Below, piece by piece: positions 57,014-64,000 of a DNA stretch of 64,000 nt. The stretch lies in NCBI GenBank assembly GCA_009746045.1, contig RPFO01000299.1, positions 2,433,850 to 2,497,849 of the forward strand, written 5' to 3'. The stretch's first letter is position 1. Each line of letters starts with the position of its first letter. The stretch comes from Mesostigma viride (taxonomy: Eukaryota; Streptophyta; Mesostigmatophyceae; Mesostigmatales; Mesostigmataceae). Made by a program: the position numbers and the translations under genes. Below the pieces are notes generated by a model. The model did no database searches and had not been told where the DNA came from. It saw only the letters and a list, made by a program, of their open reading frames with translations.

Positions 57014-58338
57014 CTACACTACTGCTATATATTCCCTAGACTGGGTTTGCTGGGGTGGCAGGGAGCGCCTATACCCGGGCTTGTGGTCGACGTGGATGAC
57101 GTCCCCGGCCCCTCCAGTATACCGGTTTCGGGACCCCTGCGCTCTGCCGGAGCTGGAGGTAGGTCGCGGCCACAGCTCCCGTCGCCGCTGTTGCTGTGCC
57201 TGGGTCAAGTCGTCGTCCAGCGTGTAGGAAGTCCCCGAGAGCTTCTTGCGGCATTTAAGAAACAACAGCTTATCCGCCATGTACTTAAAGGTGAGGAGCA
57301 GGGGAGCCGGGCTAGCCTTACCCCGCACGCGGGGAAGGCGGACAGCCAACATCCGCAGCTCGCCAGTGAGTTGCATGGGGGTAATCTTGAATGCCGCGCT
57401 TAAATTACGCTATGGCAAGAGACTCCGTGTTCTCACCTGCCGGCTGGTCGAAGTGCTTGACGATGACGGTGTGGCTGCGCTGGGTGAGGTCGGCCTCCTC
57501 GCGGAGGTCGAGCGTTTGTTGCCAGCTTGAGCTGTGCGGCGATGACCAGTGGAGGCGCGGTGGAGGTGGTGTGATGCTTCAGCATGCATGTCCGCCCAGG
57601 TCTGGGTGGGGGGAGCATCGTCGGCTGGGACAGCAGATGCCGGCCGAGCGGCGATGTCGATCCTTCACCGCCTGGCCGGTGGTGATGCCTGCCCGGTGTT
57701 TTGCAGGCACTCGACATCTGGCGATGGCGTTGTCCTTGAGGCGCTGGTCGATTTCGAGGAGCTGGTCGGTGATGGCGTCGGTGGTTTTGGAGGCGGCGGT
57801 GGCGGTGGTGGAAAGGTGAGGGAGCTCGATCAGCAGCCAGCGTGCTGCCCATTGCTGCCACATCTGCGGCAGGGGGGTCACGTGCTGTGCAAGGATCGAG
57901 CTAGCTCCGTGAGGATGGAGCGAAATGTGGTTTCGGTGAGGGCGGTGGGGGCGCGGAGGGCGGGAGATCCCAGATCTCGGCCTCGGTGCGCCCGGGGAGG
58001 GAGCAGAGAGCGTCTACAGCGCTAAAGGCGGGGGCGAGGGGTAACGTGAAGAAGGTCCGCAGTGGTTTGGACCGAATTCGGGGCCTGGGTCTATCGAGCC
58101 GAACCCAGTGTTGCCTGAGGCGATGCTGGCCGTGAAGGTGCCGGCACAGGTCCAGAAGCGAGGCGTGCGTGCCGAAAAACACGTCATCCATGAATTGGGT
58201 CGGGGTGCGTTGCCAATAGCCGGGAGAGTTGATGTCGAAGGCAACCTCGCGCCAGCGCAGGTCCGCAGGGCGACTGCGTTTGGGCTCAGGCGACATCTGT
58301 GCCGAGGGCGAGGCCTCGGGAGGAGCCGAGTAGACCAC
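57014..58338 (-). pseudogene. LINE ORF1-like remnant (L1-type)
   Basis: On the minus strand the segment starts with a 145-codon frame (58338-57901) carrying FDINSPGYWQRTPTQFMDDVFF. It then breaks frame several times. The region at 57840-57740 gives a coiled-coil-like TDAITDQLLEIDQRLKDNAI. The last 120 codons (57376-57014) carry LLTFKYMADKLLFLKCRKKL, SYTLDDDLTQAQQQRRREL and GDVIHVDHKPGY. This matches the C-terminal domain of L1-type ORF1 RNA-binding proteins, where a DLT...RR motif follows the RRM. No ORF2 lies downstream (below 57014), so the copy is cut short there. Confidence 0.6.
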
Positions 58339-58619
58339 GTACTAACACTTGCATGGTTATAGTGTCACGGCTGCCTCGTGCGAGGCCGGGAGGCGGAACT
58401 GCAGCCGGAGCTGCAGGCGTGTTTGAATTGCTCATTGCAGCCTCCAAGTAAGTAAGTAATGTAATTACTTGCCTGTCATGCGCAAAGGCATGCCACGGAG
58501 TACTATGCTAATCTCATTAGAAAAATAATTACACAAAAGTTTAAACAAATATCGTCTGCATCATCCCCCAACCGTTAAGCACTAGATGGGGATGTAATCC
58601 TCATCCGAGCTGTCCTCTA
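58339..58619. other. Spacer between two LINE fragments
   Basis: AT-rich sequence after the end of one LINE (minus sense) and before the ORF1 of the next. It includes 'aagtaagtaagtaatgtaattact', possibly a LINE tail. No gene. Confidence 0.45.
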
Positions 58620-61221
58620 CTGTAATGGCAGACGAGGCGGTAGTGTAGCGGCTATCCTCAGGACGGCAATAACCTCCACCTGCGGACTTCTACCCTGGCT
58701 AGCAACGGGCCGCCGGCGCGGGGCCCGTGGGGAGAAAACAGGAGCATACCCCTCGGGAAGGTGCTTGATCGCAGATGGCAGCCCATTTCTCCTTGTCAAT
58801 CATGCGGGCGCGGAGTACGGATAGTCCCGGAAGCCCTGCATCTTCAAGCAGTTGCGTCACATAGGTCCGGGTCGCGCGGCGCCCGGCGGTGCCCGGCGCG
58901 CGCAAGTTTGCCAGTGGGTTGCGATGGGACAAGGGGACCCTGCCATAGGAGGAGGTGTCTACCTGGTTGGCCCGTCTTAAGCCCCCCGGCAGGGCCCACA
59001 TCGGTATTCACCTGGTCTGTGCGGGCAAGATGGCCGGCAAAGAGGAGGCGGCCGCGGTGTCGGATGGTATGGGTGACAAGAGGGAGCTCGCAGTAGAGCT
59101 CGGCCCGGGTGCGGCGTTCTTGGTAGCGGACGCCGAGGATATGACGGCGCATTCGAAGTGACGGTGCCGTCAAGCTGCTGGCTCAGCGCCTGGCTGGTCC
59201 CGGGGTCCACGCCTCGCAGCCATAAAGGAGGATGCTGAGGACAAGGGCCTTGAACAGAATGCGCTTGCGTCGCTCACTCAGGTAGCGACAGGTCCAGAAC
59301 CTGTCGAGGCGGCGGAGGGCCGCCCAGGCCTGGCCAATGCGGGTGTTGATGTCGTTGGCCGTGGAGGGAAGCCAGCTGCCAAGGAGCTTGAAGCGAGTCG
59401 CCGGGGGGACGGGGCTGCCGTCCAGCAAGAGGAGGGTGGGTGGGGCTATCCCAGCAGGGAAGCCGATGGCCATGACCTCCGTGTTCTTGCTGATCATAAG
59501 CCCCACCGCCCGCGCTTCCAGTGATAAGCTGTCTAGCCACAGTTGGGCTGACTCCGGGGTTTCCACGAGTGTCGTGGGCATCAGCGTAGATCAGATCGCT
59601 CAGGCGGTAGGGTGGGTCAACCCCGCCGTAGCTGGCGTACTCCGTGACCTCGATCCCCGGCGGGCGCCCCTCCACCCGGGCGAAGCGGGCTTGTGCACGC
59701 CGCATAATATAGTCCACCATAATGATGAATAGATATGGGGAGAGCACACATGCAGCCCTGCCACACCGGTGTGCAGGGGGAACGCCGGAGTGACGGCCGT
59801 CGGCGGTACGGACCTGGGCTTGGGACCCTTCATAGAACTGGCGGATGATCTCAACGATGTACGATGGGACACGGAACAGGTGAAGGGCCACCCACAGGGC
59901 GTCCCATATAACCGTATCGAATGCCTTGGTGTAATCCACGAAGATCAATAGCAATGGCAAGAGGCCGGGGGCCAGGCGGCCCACTTCCTCGATCAGGCGG
60001 CGCGCGGTATAATAGTGACCATAACACAATTGCGACCAACACGGAAGCCCATCTGGGACGCACCTAGGTGGGGATCGAGGCTGGCGCGCATGCGGTTCAG
60101 CAGGAGACGCATGAAGACTTTCAGCACACAGCTTTGGAGGCATACGCCGCGGTATAGTTGCCGGTATCCGCGGCGGACCCCTCGCCCTTGTAGAGCATGA
60201 CCCGGACAGCGGTCTTCCAATACGTCGGCGGGGGGAGGCCATCTCGTAGAATCCGGTTGCAAACACCCCGGATGAAAGGCTCAAGCTCAGGCATCTTAAC
60301 CACCTCCGGTGAAATATTGCATGTCCACTCCCATGGCAGCATCATCGCGGAGGGTGGAGATGGCAGCAGCCGATTCCTGGGGAGTCCACTCGATCGTCGT
60401 GGGGGCCGTCCACCAAGGGGCCGGAGAGCGGTGGGACCAGGTAGTCCGTCTCGCTGGTGGGCCGGCCTGCGGGGGCTCAATGGGGCCGCCCCGGCTGGCC
60501 GCAGGGCATGCAGCTGCAGCGGGGTCTGAAGCGGGGGGGGCGGGCCAGGGGCCCCCGATAGTTTGGCCTGGGAGCTGAACCAAATCTCAAGGCGTTCACT
60601 GGGGGTGCCTGGGATGTCTGACAGCCCGTTGCGTTTCCCGGCGTCCGGTGAGATCGACGGTCGAGAGAGCGCCAGGTCGCCTTGTGCTGGTTGGCGGCCG
60701 TGTGGCGATTGATTTCGGCGGCAAGTGTCTCCACCTCCTCCGCATGTGCGGCAGTATATGCTTGAGTATTAAAGCCGTTCCTGGTACGGGTACAGGTCCT
60801 CCCCGCGGCGGCGGGCCTGCGCTAGCGCCAGCCGGGCGGCAACCACCCGGGCGTCGCGCAGGTAGAGCGGGGCTGGTCGGGCGCGGGGTTCAGTTGCTCG
60901 GGGAGAAGCTTAGAGCCAAGCTCCACCGATCTGGCATGAACAGTTCGTAGGGTGGCGTGAGATCTGCACCGCGATCTGCGTCCAGGTACATCAAAGGTTG
61001 CGCGTCCACGAAGGCAGACCTGATTGCATCGCGGCGTATCTCATGGCCGCTGACCACTTCTCCCTGCGCCCACGGACGGGGCGTAAGCAGGTCCAGTCAG
61101 GGCGGGGCCGGGGGCGGCGGCGCGCAGGGGCCTGAAGACGTAGGCGCAAGGTTGCGGTGACCATGCGGTGACCATGCAGCCTCCAAACTGCACGTTGTCG
61201 GGAGCGTTTGCTGCTCGTCAT
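58620..61221 (-). pseudogene. LINE ORF2 remnant: reverse transcriptase, frame-broken
   Basis: On the minus strand, from high to low coordinates: a linker (EEVETLAAEINRHTAANQHKATW, about 60730); RT fragments PELEPFIRGVCNRIL and YWKTAVRVMLYKGEG (about 60280-60170); KVFMRLLLNRMRASLDPHLG; LLPLLLIFVDYTKAFD (motif A Asp); CVLSPYLFIIMVDYI; and LSDLIYADAHD where the catalytic YADD is expected (about 59600). The C-terminal part follows (FKLLGSWL, YGCEAW near 59200; RHRGRLLFAGHLAR; GLPGLSVLRARM near 58800). At least six frame changes and the YADA core make it dead. The endonuclease is not clearly visible. Confidence 0.8.
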
Positions 61222-62745
61222 AATATTATTGCGTATTAGCTTCGGGAAAATATATCAGCGTGTGCGTCTTAGAAAGACGAAGCGATTGTGACAGTATTCA
61301 TAGCCGAATGCCCAAACGTTAAAGTTATGAGCTCCGCCGTCAGCCATGGCTACCTTGTGGCATGTGCCTCGTGGTGCATGCTTGTGACCATGGGAGCGCT
61401 ATCGATGGTGCTTGTGACCATGGGGGAAGTTACGTGTATAGCTAGCGCAATATGTGGTGTTGGCACCGACGTGACGCAGTCACGTGCTAATGCAGGACAA
61501 AGTAGCTTGGCATGCACCAGATGTGCACATCAGCTGGCCACTGTGGATCGAGGCCACCGGTAGGGAAGGTGTGTGTTGCACCCTACACCGCAATCGTGCA
61601 CATCCATGCACCGGCCGCCGGCCGGCAGGCGCCGGCCCTGCCCCCTAGAGCTAGTGGACGTTACTCTAGACCAGCCAGCTCGATCTGGTCATAATAAGAA
61701 CCCGTGAGAAATTAGCGGTATATAGGCTTGTTTTCATTCATCTGATGGGTAGATTCTCCGCGGCGCATTGGGACCGTGCATGGGTAACTGATTGATTGAT
61801 TGAAAGATCGATCTGCGCAGGCACCTAGCTAGCTGCATGATACCAGCCACACATATGGATGGCCATGAAAGAGTTATCCGCCAATTTCTCAGTTTTACAT
61901 ATGTGCAGAGCTCTGGAGCTGGGCGCACGCAAACCACTGCCCGATCAATGCAGCCTCTAGAGCTAGCTTTTCACATGCAGCTGTCGACGGAGGGCGCACA
62001 AATGCTTATGTGATCGAGTAGTATCAATAGCACGGGTGATATAAATGAATAATAATGCATGTACATACATGATGTGAAATCTAGGATATTGTTGTACTCT
62101 GTAACATGCCTTCACATGTGCACACATGGCGCGAAAGTATACTTCTATCTTGCAGGCCGGGCCTGTGGGTTAACCCTGGGGGCGTCCCCAACATCTACTG
62201 CTCCAACCTAGGGCCATTGCTGGTACTTTTGACGTCATGAAAGCAGCGTTTTGGACTAGTGGAAGATGATGTTACAGCATAAAAAGTCCATTTTATCATG
62301 AATGAACATGGCCAACAACCCCAAGTGCCCCTAAATTTCTCAATATTTGTAGAGAAATGCTACTTCTCATAATTAAAACCTGCACAAATGCACAATTTGG
62401 GGCATGCATGTGAAAGTTTGAAGTACAAATTCACAATGAGGTTTTACATTTTTCAATTAATAATGGTATCTCATTCTTCAATCAATCAATTTGCAATCGT
62501 CCAAACAATTTATTCATTTCATACATGTCCGAATATGTTGAAAGAACACATGCAAGTGCTCAATCAGCGTGGACCCCCTTGGACGCGCCCCACCATATAT
62601 ACATTGGACACGTCACCCCAACTAAGTACTAAACTGCCCAAAGTCACGGTAACTGATCCAACTACTATGTACATCTGCATTTCTCCACGTTGCATGCGGT
62701 GGGAAATTACGTGCAAAACGCGATTTCGTGCAAAGTCCTCGCCCA
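61222..62745. other. Intergenic sequence, no gene recognised
   Basis: AT-rich from about 61700. At 61463-61494 a motif TTGGCACC.ACGTGACGCAGTCAC.TGCTAAT repeats one found in intron 2 of the glycosyltransferase-like gene (about 55028-55059). Open frames such as 62388-62810 have no domain. Confidence 0.45.
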
Positions 62746-63876
62746 TCATCGCTTGCCAGGTCGATATGAAGGAATGTTGTCCCAGCTGGCGCCTTCCTTC
62801 AGGAGAGTAACATGTTCTCTAGCGAACTTCAGAGGGAAACGAAACTTTTGCTCGCACTCATTACTCCAACCGAGGTCGTGCCCTTCATCAAACCATCTGA
62901 ACACCACCTTCTCCCTCTCTTTGCCCAGGAGGGTGCCAAAGAGCGGAAAATCTTCCTTCTTGGGGTACTTGTGCTCCCAGTTTATGCACACCTCGTCTAC
63001 CCATTTCGAACTCCAACCTCCGCGACTCAGTTTCGCGCCATCCATAAAGCGCATCCGGACGTCCGGCCGAACGTCCCTGATTCGGTTTTCGGCCGTCGCA
63101 TCTCTGCCCTGACCACCACCCTTCTGCGGCTGTGCAGGTTCGTCGGCACCCTCCGTCTCCTGCCCCGCCCCTCGCCTGCCCCCTCCCCGACGTTTTGCCT
63201 TCTGCCCCTGCGCAGCCGCCGCCTCTGCCATCAACTCTTCGTACGTTTTTTCTGGCTGACCGCACGGTAAGGCTGGTGCGTGAGTTGGTGCGTTGGGTGG
63301 GAGCTCGTCCCCTCCCGCCCCCGGTTGTGCAACTGGTTCGCCGACCGCGGCCTGGCCAACAACACGGCCGGCCTCTCTGGACACAGTCCCAGACGCGGAT
63401 CCACGGGGAAACCGAACTGGAGTTTCTTCTTCGCCTTTCCCTGCACGTAAGCACATGCCAATTAACATGAATACGGAAGGGTCGTGTGAGAAATCAATGA
63501 AGCCATGGACTGATGCAAAAAAACTTATGTAGAAATATATTAAGGTACTTATAAAACTCGTTTATTGAAAATGAAATTTACCGGCCGAATGTACCGTTGG
63601 AGCGTGGAAGGGCATCCTTGGTCGATCGAAGATATCCGTCAATGCGGTCAACGGTGCGGTCGATGTCCCTGGCGGCGCCTCAACATCGACCACCTCAGTC
63701 GGGCGCATCAATCCGGCAAACGCCGGCCCTCCACCTGAGACTTTCGGCGGACCCTCCACGTTACGAGCCTCCAATACCCTCTTCTGCAGTGGGGTGCTCG
63801 CAACAAAATCCGTGTCAGCCGACGGCTCCGGATCGTCATCCTCATTCAGCAGTATCGTGTTCGGGCATTGCTCCAT
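62746..63876 (-). CDS. Two-exon gene, protein of unknown function
   Basis: Exon 1 (63876-63582) and exon 2 (63440-62746) join in frame across a 141-bp GT-AG intron (donor GTAAAT, acceptor TACGTGCAG) to 329 residues. The N-terminal half is acidic and Pro/Thr-rich (NEDDDPEPSADTDF). The middle has a basic Gly/Arg/Lys stretch (QKAKRRGGGRRGAG), possibly nuclear or nucleic-acid binding. The last 100 residues are globular and aromatic-rich: WSSKWVDEVCINWEHKY, PLFGTLLGK, VVFRWFDEGHDLGWS. I do not recognise the fold. The frame is open upstream of 63876 as well, so the true start may lie further out. It could be a host gene or a transposon protein. Confidence 0.5.
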
Positions 63877-64000
63877 CCCCGTCGAGCGGGGGGCAAAGTC
63901 ATCACAACCGTCCTTCCTGACGACGGTACGGGATCGTCACCCAGACCCAAAGAAACCGAGGCGAGGGCGGGGGTCCCCTCAACCGGGGGTCCCCATGAAT
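63877..64000. other. Window edge, GC-rich
   Basis: It may hold more of the upstream exon of the minus-strand gene. Too short to judge. Confidence 0.3.

Overview
The window is repeat-rich nuclear DNA from a eukaryote. Coding sequence is split by GT-AG introns. LTR, non-LTR and DNA transposons dominate, and there are long micro- and minisatellites. There is no bacterial-style operon, tRNA, rRNA or CRISPR array that I can recognise. The retroelement types and a GC-rich Golgi-type glycosyltransferase-like gene would fit an alga or another protist or plant-lineage genome, but the sequence alone does not fix the organism.

Positions 1-41228 are one set of transposons nested inside each other, and target-site duplications resolve every level. 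A Ty3/gypsy chromovirus-like retrotransposon (923-41223, 5-bp TSD GTAGA) entered host DNA. A CACTA-type DNA element (A, 1010-28754, 2-bp TSD TA) then split its 5' LTR. A small gag-only LTR element (C, 2837-25600, minus strand, TSD AACGG) entered A. A second CACTA-type element (B, 4899-24895, TSD TT) split the 5' LTR of C. B contains a Mutator-like element (21080-24560, 9-bp TSD TACAATATA). Separately, a hAT element (33830-35137, 8-bp TSD) sits in the Ty3 RNase H region and a small TIR element (38100-38613) sits in its third ORF. With the insertions removed, the LTR pairs have nearly equal lengths (545/543 and 744/744), which is strong support for the reconstruction.

The Ty3 element has an unusual gene order: an RNase H1 N-terminal / caulimovirus-VI-like ORF upstream of gag, then gag, protease, RT, RNase H, integrase with a chromodomain, then a long unrecognised ORF before the 3' LTR. 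B is mostly arrays: a 727-bp perfect duplication, several minisatellites, (GA)n, two very long (GGAT)n tracts and a LINE remnant. I found no transposase in it.

Positions 41229-52203 hold a heptamer satellite and a second copy of the Mutator-like element (42600-52194). That copy is itself interrupted by an LTR element (44171-50380) that encodes gag-like and integrase-like proteins but no visible reverse transcriptase.

Positions 52204-64000 are the most gene-like part. They hold a four-exon glycosyltransferase-like gene (52493-56454, plus), two broken LINE fragments on the minus strand (57014-58338 with ORF1, 58620-61221 with ORF2) and a two-exon gene of unknown function (62746-63876, minus).
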